From Levilactobacillus mulengensis (GTDB lineage: Bacteria; Bacillota; Bacilli; Lactobacillales; Lactobacillaceae), in NCBI RefSeq assembly GCF_003946045.1, contig NZ_RHNW01000005.1, positions 124,001-188,000 on the forward strand: a DNA stretch of 64,000 nucleotides. Reading direction: 5' to 3'. Positions 24,438-33,335 of this stretch are shown in pieces. The position numbers and the translations under genes are program-made. The notes under the pieces are model-generated. The model was not told the origin of the DNA and searched no databases. It saw only the letters and a program-made list of their open reading frames with translations. Positions within the stretch are counted from its first letter, which is position 1. The number at the start of each line of letters is the position of its first letter.

Positions 24438-26295
24438 ATGAAACATGGAGTAGTTGGGATTGTTTTAACAGCAGCCATCGTTTTTGGTGGTGCTCAGGTT
24501 CTGGGAAATCTATCGGGTATAGCAAGTAGTCCGACGGTAGTAGTCGCACACGCGGATGCAACTGCAACGCAAAGTGGTGTTATGGGAGATGGTGCTGACG
24601 CTTGCCACTGGCAGGTATCATCTGATGGTGTCTTACATGTTGGCACAGGCACACTGCCAGAGGCATCGAAGACAGAAGTTGAAAGACCAATAGGAACTCA
24701 GACGTATTGGTGGTCACCTTTCTATGATCTTATTTCAAACTTGAAAGACAGCGGTTTAACGATAAAGACGATTTCATTGGACGGAAAAGTTAAAGCACCA
24801 GTCAATGCTTCGTATTTATTTGCGCAACTTAATGCGTTCGAACCGACTGAGAATGGAACTGGTCCTCAAATTAAAAATTTAGGGAATTTAGATGTCAGCC
24901 AATCAACGAATCTGTCGTATATGTTTTTGGATGCTGATCAAGAAGTTATTGATGTGTCTAACTTTGACACTAGCCATGTAGATAATATGCGGGCCATGTT
25001 TTGCGGTAATGAGCGAGTCAAAAAGTTTGTAGGACTTGATAAGCTAGATACCAGTCAGGTTAATGACATGGGCCAAATGTTTGATGATGTTGGTGTTCAA
25101 GGTCAACCACTCACATTGGATTTATCCCACTTAAACGTTAGTAATGTCGGTATATCCAGCGATGAAGAAAATAATCATGATGTTAAGGAAACTGGATTTG
25201 ATGATATGATTGGTGCACCAGGTAGCTGTCGTTTAACGGTTAATATCTCAGGTTGGCAGCCTAAGATACCATTAGATAATTTGTTTGACAACTACTATGA
25301 GAACTTGAAGATTGTTAAGCTAACGTTAGGGCCTAATCAGGACTTAACGAATGCAGATTTACCTGATATCTGGTCGATCGATCCGAATAATAATGAGAAG
25401 ACGCCATATACAGGAAAATGGGAAAATGTCAAAGACCTGTACTCTACAGATACCAGTAAAGTACGTTATTCGCCTGCTCAGCTTATGGCACTGTATGGAA
25501 AAGATAGTGCGAAGAATCCACAGAATATCGAGACCTATGTTTGGGAGCCAGATAAAACGCCGGGAAATCCAGTGAAAGTTCACTTCGTCGATCAAGCGGG
25601 AAATACGATACAAACAGATCAATCAGTTCCAGGTGACATGGGAGCAGACTACACCATAACACCGCAAAAAATTCAAGGTTATCAATTTGTGAAGGCCATC
25701 AACGGCTCGCTGTCGGGAACTTTTACGTCAGATGCACAGGAAGTTACGCTGGTTTATAAAACAGTACCAGTTGCACCAGCTAACTCGAGTGTTGTATCCG
25801 GTAAGGATGAAACCAGTAGTAACGACAGTACTAGTAGTGAACCGAATACGGCGAATACAACGGCTTCACTGAGTAAGAAAGATCGAGCAGTGACTGCTGT
25901 TAAGAAGCTGGGTTTGTATGAGTCGCCTAACTTTACGAAACGTGCGCGAAAGTTCTACTATCCTCGTCAATCACGACTAAAGCGTGCTCAGTTTGTGATT
26001 ACAGGCATGGCTCAGTCAAGTAACGGAACGCCGCGGTCAGACTGGCTATGTTACGGCCAATGAGAAATTCTGGGTTCATACCTACTATCAAACGACACCC
26101 AAGACGGTTAAAGTGATTGCCACTAAGGGCGTTGATGCATATAAGAAAATGAGTTTGACAGGCGACGTTAAGCATTATCGGCAGGGTAAGGTATTGCGCG
26201 TTAAGCAAATCAAACGTTATCATTTAACGACACGATTAGTCTTGCGTAATGGTTGGTACATTACTGCTAATAAGAATTATGTCGTTGAAAGATAA
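24438..26295 (+). pseudogene. BspA-like/MucBP surface protein with frameshifted DUF5776-like tail
   Basis: The open frame runs to 26063 (541 aa). It has a signal peptide, a few degenerate BspA/DUF285 repeats (LDVSQSTNLSYMF, VSNFDTSHVDNMRAMF), a MucBP domain (about residues 374-440, VKVHFVDQAGNTIQTDQ to TLVYK), a Ser/Thr/Asn-rich linker, and the start of a DUF5776-like region (KKLGLYESPNF). At about 26034-26041 the frame shifts. The remainder (GYVTANEKFW, KVIATKGVDAYKKM, GWYITANKNYVVER) continues in another frame to a stop at 26293-26295. The gene at 13386 shows the expected intact layout. Without the shift this would be a wall-associated mucus-binding or adhesion-type protein. Confidence 0.82.
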
Positions 26296-26323
26296 GTGGT
26301 CTTTAAGATTAGACTAGTAATCA

Positions 26324-26362
26324 AATAGCCCCACTGCGTAGAAAAAACGCAGTGGGGCTATT
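26324..26362. terminator. Bidirectional terminator
   Basis: AATAGCCCCACTGCGT / ACGCAGTGGGGCTATT, 16-bp perfect stem between two convergent genes. Confidence 0.88.
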
Positions 26363-26376
26363 CGTTTAACTGTGAA

Positions 26377-27546
26377 TTACTTGGTCTCTTGTCCCAATTC
26401 CAACAGTCGTTGACGCAGGTCGTCATCGTAGGCCGTCAAGTACAGGCCGTACTTCCCGCGCTTCATCAACACGTTGAGGACGTTAGCGATGAAGTCCTTG
26501 TACTCGTCGCGTGAGAATTTCATATCCTTGCGCTTCTTGAAAATTTCCTTGTGAGAATATTTTTCGGGGATAATGGTCATGGTGTCGGTCGCTTTGTCGT
26601 AACCGAACGAGGGGCCGATGATCATGCCGACGTAGTTCAGGTCGAAGCCTTGCAGCGTGTAGATTGTGCCGACCTGGGTGATGGAGCCTTCCCGCTTGGC
26701 CCAGTGGGTCCGTTGCGGGTCCCATTCGTCCCAAGGCAGGCTGAACGAATCCATTTCCACGTTGTGGCGTCCATCGATTCGAGGGAAACCAGAGGTGGCA
26801 ACGACCCGGCTCATGCCGACTTCCTTGTTGCGCTTCTTGATATTTTCAAACAGCTCGCCAGCAGTATCGAACATTTTAAATTCGAAGTCGCTGTTGTCAG
26901 GGAAGGGCTTCAGGGGCTTTTCGGCCGTCAAATCGTCCATCCAGTCGACCTGTTCGTCGCTGGCGACCATCCGGTACTGGAAGTTCATGTTAAATTGCTT
27001 GTGGGGATGATTGCCAATGGTCTTGTCGAGCAGTGGCCGGTCCCAGTACATCTTGGACTGGAAGACCTGGTCGAAATCGTAAACGACCACGACGACCTTG
27101 GCCAAAGCCATCAAGTCGGTTAACTGGTTTTGCCCGCGGTAGTGCGCGTAGGGTTCTGATTTGGAGTAAAGCAGATGGGCTTCATCCACGAAGATGATGT
27201 CGTATTTTTTGTGATTCTTTTGCGCGTAGTTGATCAAAGAGGTTGGCCGGCGAATCTCACTGGCCTTCATGTTGGGGATGGATTCGGCCAGGTCCCGGTA
27301 GGCCTTGTACAGCTCGGGATGGTTGACCACCAGTGACGTCCGGTAGTGGCGGTCGGTCATGTACTGACGGACCAATTCCATCAAAACGACGGACTTCCCG
27401 GTCCCAGCCGCGCCTTCGATGACGGCAACGGAAGCCGTGTCGCCGTTCAGGCCTTGCTTGATGTAGTCGTTGATATTGGTGATAACAGTCTTCTGGTCGT
27501 CGGAAAGGTCATCGACGAAGAACTGTTCTTGTAAAATTTTATTCAT
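26377..27546 (-). CDS. DUF2075-family P-loop ATPase/helicase-like protein
   Basis: 389 aa. Walker A is EGAAGTGKSVV (about residues 44-54), Walker B is YDIIFVDEAHLL (about 115-126), and a helicase-like C-terminal portion has GTIYTLQGFDLNYVGMIIG (about 295-313), the segment that matches motif VI-like regions in DUF2075/superfamily-1-type proteins. The family occurs as stand-alone chromosomal genes and in defence-related loci; its substrate is not known. GGAGTTCC lies upstream. It is monocistronic and precedes the CRISPR arrays on the opposite strand, but no cas gene adjoins it. Confidence 0.85.
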   Translation of the reverse strand: MNKILQEQFFVDDLSDDQKTVITNINDYIKQGLNGDTASVAVIEGAAGTGKSVVLMELVRQYMTDRHYRTSLVVNHPELYKAYRDLAESIPNMKASEIRRPTSLINYAQKNHKKYDIIFVDEAHLLYSKSEPYAHYRGQNQLTDLMALAKVVVVVYDFDQVFQSKMYWDRPLLDKTIGNHPHKQFNMNFQYRMVASDEQVDWMDDLTAEKPLKPFPDNSDFEFKMFDTAGELFENIKKRNKEVGMSRVVATSGFPRIDGRHNVEMDSFSLPWDEWDPQRTHWAKREGSITQVGTIYTLQGFDLNYVGMIIGPSFGYDKATDTMTIIPEKYSHKEIFKKRKDMKFSRDEYKDFIANVLNVLMKRGKYGLYLTAYDDDLRQRLLELGQETK

Positions 27547-27673
27547 ACTGGAACTCCTTATGCCGTTATGGAATTTGAAAGACAGTTATTAGTATAGCAG
27601 TTATGGGGATGGGTGCTGTTAAAATTGTTGGGAAGCTGTCGAAAATAGGGAAATCGCGGGCTGGAAAAATATA

Positions 27674-27796
27674 TCGCTATAGCGGCAAAGAAATTGATTG
27701 TGGTTGGGGGAGGGCTGCTGTATGCTTAGGACACAAGTTAATTGAAAACCGGGTTTTGGTGATTTTCAAAGTGCGATGTGACGGCGTTTGCTTAGC
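27674..27796 (+). promoter_or_regulatory. CRISPR leader, array 1
   Basis: About 123 bp, near-identical to 29018-29139. It begins with the palindrome GCTATAGC, has a G-rich segment TTGGGGGAGGGCTGCTG, and runs to the first repeat. Confidence 0.8.
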
Positions 27797-28007
27797 GTAT
27801 TCCCCGCGGATGCGGGGGTGATCCTGAGGACAATCCCGAAATTCAGTTAGGAGCCAGGTATTCCCCGCGGATGCGGGGGTGATCCCCAGGTATAAGTCGG
27901 ATAGGTTTTAAGATTGTAGTATTCCCCGCGGATGCAGGGGTGATCCCGACACGTGGGATGAAGATGCTCCCGAATCCATGTATTCCCCACAGGTGTGGGA
28001 GCGAATC
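27797..28007 (+). CRISPR. Type I-E-like CRISPR array 1 (4 repeats, 3 spacers)
   Basis: 28-bp repeats GTATTCCCCGCGGATGCGGG...GTGATCC at 27797, 27858 and 27919 (one mismatch), and a degenerate terminal repeat at 27980. The spacers (27825-27857, 27886-27918, 27947-27979) are each 33 bp. The repeat forms the CCCCGC/GCGGGG hairpin of type I-E. The degenerate repeat is distal to the leader, so the array is read on the plus strand. No cas gene is in the window. Confidence 0.96.
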
Positions 28008-28042
28008 AAAAGGCCAGTTCTCTGCGTGAGAACTGGCCTTTT
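28008..28042. terminator. Terminator between CRISPR array 1 and the 28053 gene
   Basis: AAAAGGCCAGTTCTC / GAGAACTGGCCTTTT. It follows the last, degenerate repeat directly. Confidence 0.85.
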
Positions 28043-28052
28043 ACAAATAAGA

Positions 28053-28904
28053 TTAGTTGGCTTGAGGGTAGAAAATAGCAGTCGGCATGTAGTAATGCGT
28101 GCCGTTTACCAGATAGCCGCAAGAGACTCGGATGCTGCTGGTTACGTCCTTATTACGCTCAGGGGCGTAAGTTGTCGTATAAGTTGTATACTGACGCTTA
28201 ATTACTGTTAGATACTGAGCGCTACCAGACTTGCTGACACGCTTACCAATTGCGCTAGGAACGGCTTGCTTGGTGTAGAGGTAGGTTTTTCCACTGCCTG
28301 AAGGGAGTGCGGCTTTGGTAACTTTGATGGAAGTCGTGGGTTTGGGGTCGACGCCTACGCTAAAGACAGCAGTGTTAGCGTAGTACTCGAGATAGCCATC
28401 ACTGCTGACGTGAATGCGAGCGGCTTTAGCCGTGCTTTCGTTGCTGGCGTCTGGATACTTCAGTCCAGCAAAGAGGTTGCCATCCTGAGTCGCATTTAAT
28501 CCAATGTTTTCTGGATAGGATTTTTGTGTACTGTAGTACCGGAGATACTGGGGGACTGAGACTTTTTTAAAATCAGTTTTTTTCATAACGATATCTCGCG
28601 TCGAGGTCTCGTTTTTTCCAACATAGCTCTTTCGCAAATGGTAACTGAGTGTATCCATTTGAATATCCATGATGCGTTTTCCTTTAAGTGTGGTGACACC
28701 GCTGATTTGGACGATGGTACCTTTGGGGATAGTGAAGGCCTTTTTGTACTTGGTTTTAGCAAGAACAATTTTTTTCTTAGCTATCAAAAAATTGCCAGAT
28801 TTGGCGTTGACATAGCTGGTACTAGCCGCTGCTGTGACGCCACCGGTTAGGGCTAATCCGAGTCCAATTGCACCTATAGTAACTAAAATGTTCTTAAGTT
28901 TCAT
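28053..28904 (-). CDS. Secreted protein of unknown function, paralog of 30971-31837
   Basis: 283 aa with a signal peptide (cleavage near AAA, residue about 28) and GGAGGAG upstream. The mature protein is rich in Tyr, Lys, Ser and Thr. Segments shared with the protein at 30971: IPKGTI against LPKGTI; TDFKKVSVPQYL against KKFKKVKAPAYM; RIHVSSDGYLEYY against RITSNGYVELI; KTYLYTKQ against TRYLYLNT; and YLVNGTHYYM against YAVGGVTYYT. No catalytic motif, Cys pair or anchor is seen. The gene is on the minus strand between two CRISPR arrays that share a leader. Function unknown. Confidence 0.8.
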   Translation of the reverse strand: MKLKNILVTIGAIGLGLALTGGVTAAASTSYVNAKSGNFLIAKKKIVLAKTKYKKAFTIPKGTIVQISGVTTLKGKRIMDIQMDTLSYHLRKSYVGKNETSTRDIVMKKTDFKKVSVPQYLRYYSTQKSYPENIGLNATQDGNLFAGLKYPDASNESTAKAARIHVSSDGYLEYYANTAVFSVGVDPKPTTSIKVTKAALPSGSGKTYLYTKQAVPSAIGKRVSKSGSAQYLTVIKRQYTTYTTTYAPERNKDVTSSIRVSCGYLVNGTHYYMPTAIFYPQAN

Positions 28905-29017
28905 ATGTAGCTCCTCCTAAAAATGGTACCTTAACTACTCTAAGTATACGCTGCTAGGGTAAAAAAATCTGAGGTTAAGCGCTGGGAATTGATGTTGGTG
29001 TAAAGTGGTTAAGGTTT

Positions 29018-29139
29018 TCGCTATAGCGGCAAAAAAATTGATTGTGGCTGGGGGAGGGCTGCTGTATGCTTAGGTAGAAGTTAATTGAAAACCGGGATTT
29101 TGTGATTTTCAAAGTGCGGTGTGGCGGCGTTTGTTTAGT
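29018..29139 (+). promoter_or_regulatory. CRISPR leader, array 2
   Basis: Copy of the 27674-27796 leader with only scattered substitutions and a few short gaps. Confidence 0.8.
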
Positions 29140-29411
29140 GTATTCCCCGCGGATGCGGGGGTGATCCCAATCGTTGATCCCTTGGTGTTCTTCTTGAACG
29201 GTATTCCCCGCGGATGCGGGGGTGATCCTTGGCTTGCCGGCCTTACGTGCCTTACGGAGTTGTATTCCCCGCGGATGCGGGGGTGATCCTGAAGATGGGC
29301 TACTCACAGTCATATATCAGTAGTATTCCCCGCGGATGCGGGGGTGATCCTTCTTTTTAAAGGTGTAAGTCCATCTAACCTTAGTATTCCCCACGGATGT
29401 GGGGGCGATTA
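29140..29411 (+). CRISPR. Type I-E-like CRISPR array 2 (5 repeats, 4 spacers)
   Basis: 28-bp repeats start at 29140, 29201, 29262, 29323 and 29384. The last is degenerate (CCCACGGATGTGGGGGCGATT). Spacers of 33 bp are at 29168-29200, 29229-29261, 29290-29322 and 29351-29383. Repeat and leader match array 1 but the spacers differ. Downstream 29412-29584 is AT-rich with a TATAAT at 29529-29534 that could start the next gene. Confidence 0.96.
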
Positions 29412-29584
29412 ATTGTAAGTTCATTTTTTGAATTAATGTGCCATTCAAAAGTAAGAAAGCTAAGTATTTCTCTATTTGTAGAATATGAGTACGAAAATAT
29501 TTTTACATTTCGACAGTTAACGTTGTGCTATAATTATGGCGTGAGTTGGTAAGTAACAATCATTTCTAGATGGAGGGATATACA

Positions 29585-30070
29585 ATGAAAATTAAACATC
29601 TTGTAGCTGCTGTCGCAGTATGTTTTGGTGTTGCGGGGATGGCTACGACTATATCAGCCGCACAGCCAGCGAGTGCCGTGACCACTAGTAATAAAAATTT
29701 TCGTAAATATAAAACTATGCCGAAAGCTTTGCGTGGTACTTGGCAAACCAAGGGATACACTAAATATCGTAAGGGAATCAAGTCCAATGCTACATATCAA
29801 TTTAATAAGAACTCATATACCCTAATCATGAAGTTTAAAGGTGGTAGTGTGAAGTCTAAGACCATCCACTTCCCAAAGAATCAAATCGGTGGTATGTGGT
29901 ATGAGAAGCAAAGAAAGGTTTACGACGTTTTTCCAGGCGGGAAGATGTCCGATGCCAAGAAGGCCTACGCATCATACTTAACGCTAAAGCCAGTCCGTCG
30001 TAATGGGAAACGAGCTCTGGCCCTTTACCCAATTGGCGGCACCAAGATGACTTATTTCTACCGGAAGTAG
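29585..30070 (+). CDS. Small secreted protein, PKxLRGTW family (member 2)
   Basis: 161 aa. Start ATG 29585, with GGAGGG at 29572-29577. A signal peptide ends around QPASA; the mature region has TMPKALRGTWQTKGYTKYRKG (motif 1) and strands such as SYTLIMKFKGG and KSKTIHFPKN. The end is YFYRK. It is the first of a tandem pair with 30107-30589, with similar length and motif order. It is distinct from a lipoprotein (no lipobox Cys). Function unknown. Confidence 0.82.
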   Translation: MKIKHLVAAVAVCFGVAGMATTISAAQPASAVTTSNKNFRKYKTMPKALRGTWQTKGYTKYRKGIKSNATYQFNKNSYTLIMKFKGGSVKSKTIHFPKNQIGGMWYEKQRKVYDVFPGGKMSDAKKAYASYLTLKPVRRNGKRALALYPIGGTKMTYFYRK

Positions 30071-30106
30071 ATTCTATCTATTAAGTAACCCATTGGAGGG
30101 GAAATC

Positions 30107-30589
30107 ATGAAAATCAAGCATTTAGTACTAGCAGTAGTCTTAAGCCTAGGACTAGTTGGAGCTGTGACTTCAGTCTCTCAACCAGCCAGCGCCGCTACTA
30201 ATAATGCCAAGAACTACAAGACGTACAAGTCCATTCCTAAGCCATTGTGGGGGACGTGGCGGACTAAGGGATATACCGAGTACAATGGCGAGAGTAATAA
30301 AAAGGTGCGCTGGAGCTACTCGTTCAAAAAGCATACGTATTCACAGAAAGTGGATTTTCAAGGGAAGCGGAAGTCCAAGACCATTCACTTTCTAAAGAAA
30401 GAAATTCGTGACATTGACTACCGCTACAAGACCAAGCGATACGAGATTTATCCAACGGCAGTCAAGACGAAGAGTAAGCTTGCATATGCCTCTATCCTCT
30501 ACTTGAAGCTAGTTCGTCATAATGGGAAAAAGGCGTTAGAGATGTATCCGCGAGTTGATAACCACACGACTTATCTCTATAAGCGATAG
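30107..30589 (+). CDS. Small secreted protein, PKxLRGTW family (member 3)
   Basis: 160 aa, start ATG 30107 with GGAGGGG. The signal peptide is MKIKHLVLAVVLSLGLVG and ends near ASA; the mature start is SIPKPLWGTWRTKGYTEY, with Trp for Arg in the motif. RKSKTIHFLKKEI parallels SKTIHFPKNQI in member 2, and the ends YLYKR and YFYRK agree. The gap of 36 bp to member 2 suggests co-transcription. Tandem duplication is the simplest origin. Confidence 0.82.
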   Translation: MKIKHLVLAVVLSLGLVGAVTSVSQPASAATNNAKNYKTYKSIPKPLWGTWRTKGYTEYNGESNKKVRWSYSFKKHTYSQKVDFQGKRKSKTIHFLKKEIRDIDYRYKTKRYEIYPTAVKTKSKLAYASILYLKLVRHNGKKALEMYPRVDNHTTYLYKR

Positions 30590-30604
30590 CAATTTTGACC
30601 AAAT

Positions 30605-30638
30605 AAAGGCCCAATTCATCTGCGTGGATTGGGCCTTT
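30605..30638 (+). terminator. Terminator of the tandem secreted-protein genes
   Basis: AAAGGCCCAAT / ATTGGGCCTTT. Almost the same sequence is found at 31929-31961 after the 30971 gene. The rest of the 30590-30970 gap holds the parS-like site and no gene. Confidence 0.85.
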
Positions 30639-30716
30639 GATGTACTATTAGGAGAATAGCGTACGTGTTTTTAGGTGCTAATTTCACTAGAATCAAGATA
30701 ACTAAAGTAGAGTGAA

Positions 30717-30732
30717 TGTTTCATGTGGAACA
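30717..30732. promoter_or_regulatory. parS-like ParB/Spo0J site (two mismatches)
   Basis: TGTTTCATGTGGAACA compared with consensus TGTTTCACGTGAAACA. The weakest of the five sites in this window. Confidence 0.55.
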
Positions 30733-30970
30733 TTCGAGTGGAGAAATAGTATGCTAAAATTAGAAATTTATCAAAATAATGAAAAAGATCGGGCAAAATG
30801 CGGTTAAAGATGGGGAGCTAAATGTCTTCAAAGTTGTGAGAAAAGTGAGTATTGGTAGGATGAATGACACGATTTACTGGTTATGCTGGTTGGTAAATGG
30901 GTCACTTATATGAAAATAAGTGGTACCATTAATTGATGATACATTTAGTTCTAGGGAGGAACATAACCAA

Positions 30971-31837
30971 ATGAAAAAACAGATGATACGTTGGGTATTG
31001 GGATTTATTGCATTTGCGATGATCAGCATTGGCGGGATGACAGCTCAAGCTGCTACGTCAACGGTTAAAATCGGTGGCGTGAGTGTCGAACGCTCATTTC
31101 TCAATATTGGTACCTATTATCAGGCCAAGCGAGCAGCTAAAGCGACTGTTACATATTACAAGACAAGCAAGCCTGATACACAGTATACGAAAGTTATTAC
31201 GTTGCCCAAAGGGACGATTATGTCGGGATGGATTATCCCTAAGCATAAGTTAGCGAAGGGGCAATGGGGGAATGAGCTCGCATTAGTCGGTGGAAACCTG
31301 AACTATGGGTTGGTGAATGTGGGCGCCAAGAAGGGCTATTTAGCTTCTGGAGTCGTTTCGTATGCGTTAAAGAAATTCAAAAAGGTCAAGGCGCCAGCCT
31401 ATATGCCAACCTATAGTTATGGTGATCTGTACTTGGGTGGTGCTAAAGCTACTCGAGAAAGTGATAGTCAGGTGAAACAAATCGTGCGCATCACAAGCAA
31501 TGGGTACGTTGAGTTGATTCACCAAAATAAACGAACGAATAGCGATGGGGCTTTCGGTGGTAAGCCTAGCAGTCAAGCAAAAATCGTAAAGACCAAGGTT
31601 AAGGGAGCTACGCGCTATCTTTATTTGAACACGAAGATGAAGGGCGTTAAGACTACCCGTGTTGGGAAGAAAGGTGCGTATCAGTACCGCCTGGCATTGA
31701 AGAACTTACATCAGCCACAGAACTTAAGTGGTTATGATGATGATCGTGGCGAAATTTACGTCTTTGACAGTTTGTACGCAGTTGGTGGTGTGACGTACTA
31801 TACGTTGATTTGCAATGGCAGTGACATTGAAGATTAA
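30971..31837 (+). CDS. Secreted protein of unknown function, paralog of 28053-28904
   Basis: 288 aa. Start ATG 30971, with GGGAGGAA; a frame open from 30920 has no ribosome-binding site. The signal peptide ends near AQA (residue 26). The mature protein shares with 28053-28904 the LPKGTI, KKFKKVKAPAYMPTY, RITSNGYVEL, RYLYLNT and GGVTYY segments in the same order. It is beta-rich by appearance and has no Cys catalytic signature. It is preceded by a parS-like site and followed by a terminator nearly identical to that of the 30107 gene. Confidence 0.8.
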   Translation: MKKQMIRWVLGFIAFAMISIGGMTAQAATSTVKIGGVSVERSFLNIGTYYQAKRAAKATVTYYKTSKPDTQYTKVITLPKGTIMSGWIIPKHKLAKGQWGNELALVGGNLNYGLVNVGAKKGYLASGVVSYALKKFKKVKAPAYMPTYSYGDLYLGGAKATRESDSQVKQIVRITSNGYVELIHQNKRTNSDGAFGGKPSSQAKIVKTKVKGATRYLYLNTKMKGVKTTRVGKKGAYQYRLALKNLHQPQNLSGYDDDRGEIYVFDSLYAVGGVTYYTLICNGSDIED

Positions 31838-31928
31838 TTTATTTGCATTGTGATCTAAGCAGTCCGGTGTCTATGGGGTGGGTAAGCACTGTCTACCGCT
31901 ATCGGCAATAAAATTTCTAAACACATAT

Positions 31929-31961
31929 AAGGCCCAATTCATGTAGATGGATTGGGCCTTT
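31929..31961 (+). terminator. Terminator of the 30971 gene
   Basis: AAGGCCCAAT / ATTGGGCCTT, a near copy of the terminator at 30605. The next 200 bp hold no gene; a degenerate parS half-site (TGTTTCATGT) is at about 32017. Confidence 0.8.
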
Positions 31962-32160
31962 GTCACGTAATTTTTAGGGTGATGTGAGTCTTACAATAAT
32001 CATAAGATGACTCGAATGTTTCATGTAACCGCTTAGTATTCAACGGAAGCTTGGTGGCTAACTTGATCATAAAATTTACTGCCTGTTTTTTTAGTGAAAT
32101 TAAGACCCTAATCTCGCCTGAAAAGTAGCACGGTTGGCGCCGACAACAACGATAATCCCG

Positions 32161-33171
32161 TCAAGCCATCGTTACCACAATCTTGCCGCGCGCATGTCCC
32201 TGATGTGAGTAGGCTAACGCTTCAGGCAGTTCAGTCAGCGGAAAGGTTCGATCGATAATGGGGCGCAGGCGTTCTTGCGCAATCAGGTCCGTGAGAATCG
32301 TTAATTGGGCGTGGCTGGGTTTCATGAATAGAAAATGATACGAGACGTGAGCACGCCTAGCCGTTTGGGTTAGCCGGTGACTTGCCAACTGGATGAGCTG
32401 GCGTTTCCACCATGGCAATCCGTACGACCGGGCAAATTTAGCATCCGGCAGGCCTGAAATACTGACGACACGGCCACCCGGTTTCACGATTTGGAAGGCC
32501 CGCAACAGGTTGGGTCCCCCCAGCGTGTCGAACACCGCGTCGTAACCTGACAAGGTGGTTGCGAAGTCCTCATGATGGTAGTCAATGATCTTGTCAGCCC
32601 CCAGTGATTTGACAAACGCCGTGTTTTTCTGACTAGTCGTGGTCGTGACCTTGGCGCCTAGTGTTTTGGCCAACTGAATTGCCACCGTCCCAATACCACC
32701 GGCGCCGGCTTGAATCAGGACGCGCTGTCCCGGTCGCAGGTGCAACAGGTCGTGAAGTGCTTGATAGCTGGTCAGTCCCACCAGGGGAATCGCTGCGGCT
32801 TCGGTAAAACTGAGGTTGTGGGGTTTCAATGCGATATCAGCCTGGTCAACAGCTAGATATTCGGCAAAGGTTCCAATGCGGTGCTTACGGGGACGGCCGT
32901 AAACAGCATCGCCGACTTGAAAGTCAGTCACATGGGTACCGACTGCGACCACAATTCCGGCAAAATCGCTGCCGATAATCAGTGGCACTTGATAAGGCAA
33001 CAAGAATTTGAGCCCGCCGGCCATCGTTTTTAAATCAATCGGATTGATGCTAGCAGCCCTGATTTGGACCAGGACATCGTTGGCGTTTGGTGTGGGTATG
33101 GGGACGCGCTGAATGACCGGCGCGGCCTGACGGTAATGGGTAATTAGAGCGGCACGCATAGTTTTTGTCAT
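32161..33171 (-). CDS. Zinc-independent MDR oxidoreductase (quinone reductase-like)
   Basis: 336 aa medium-chain dehydrogenase/reductase. The N-terminal GroES-like domain has PLIIGSDFAGIVVAVG (about residues 62-78), and the NADP-binding Rossmann motif is VLIQAGAGGIGTVAIQLA (about 150-167). The Cys and His ligands of zinc alcohol dehydrogenases are absent, as in quinone or enoyl reductase members. ATG 33171 has AGAGG upstream. It is divergent from an ArsR-type regulator across a 165-bp gap with two similar inverted-repeat sites, so the regulator probably controls it. Substrate not identifiable. Confidence 0.88.
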   Translation of the reverse strand: MTKTMRAALITHYRQAAPVIQRVPIPTPNANDVLVQIRAASINPIDLKTMAGGLKFLLPYQVPLIIGSDFAGIVVAVGTHVTDFQVGDAVYGRPRKHRIGTFAEYLAVDQADIALKPHNLSFTEAAAIPLVGLTSYQALHDLLHLRPGQRVLIQAGAGGIGTVAIQLAKTLGAKVTTTTSQKNTAFVKSLGADKIIDYHHEDFATTLSGYDAVFDTLGGPNLLRAFQIVKPGGRVVSISGLPDAKFARSYGLPWWKRQLIQLASHRLTQTARRAHVSYHFLFMKPSHAQLTILTDLIAQERLRPIIDRTFPLTELPEALAYSHQGHARGKIVVTMA

Positions 33172-33187
33172 GAAAATAGCCTCTTTT

Positions 33188-33206
33188 ATGGTTTATATTT
33201 TTAAAC
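33188..33206. promoter_or_regulatory. Putative ArsR operator, site 1
   Basis: ATGGTTTATATTTTTAAAC. It shares ATGGTTTA and AAAC ends with site 2 (33299-33317) and contains the inverted TTTA...TAAA arms usual for ArsR operators. It lies just upstream of the oxidoreductase start. Confidence 0.55.
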
Positions 33207-33271
33207 GGATAAAAGGCATTATAGAATATTGGTTTAAAAATATCAACCTTTTAATTGGTGAATACATTCAG

Positions 33272-33317
33272 TTGACAAGCGGATTGATACATGCTTTAAT
33301 GGTTTAAAATAATAAAC
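33272..33317 (+). promoter_or_regulatory. arsR promoter overlapping putative operator site 2
   Basis: TTGACA (33272-33277), 17-bp spacer, TTTAAT (33295-33300), overlapped by ATGGTTTAAAATAATAAAC (33299-33317). The overlap would allow autorepression. Confidence 0.65.
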
Positions 33318-33335
33318 TAAAGAAGGCGATTCACT

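Noticed and set aside
28975-29313. 112-aa open frame across CRISPR array 2 (minus strand)
   Set aside because: It is made of CRISPR repeats and leader, not a gene.
32017-32032. parS-like TGTTTCATGTAACCGC
   Set aside because: Only the left half matches the consensus.
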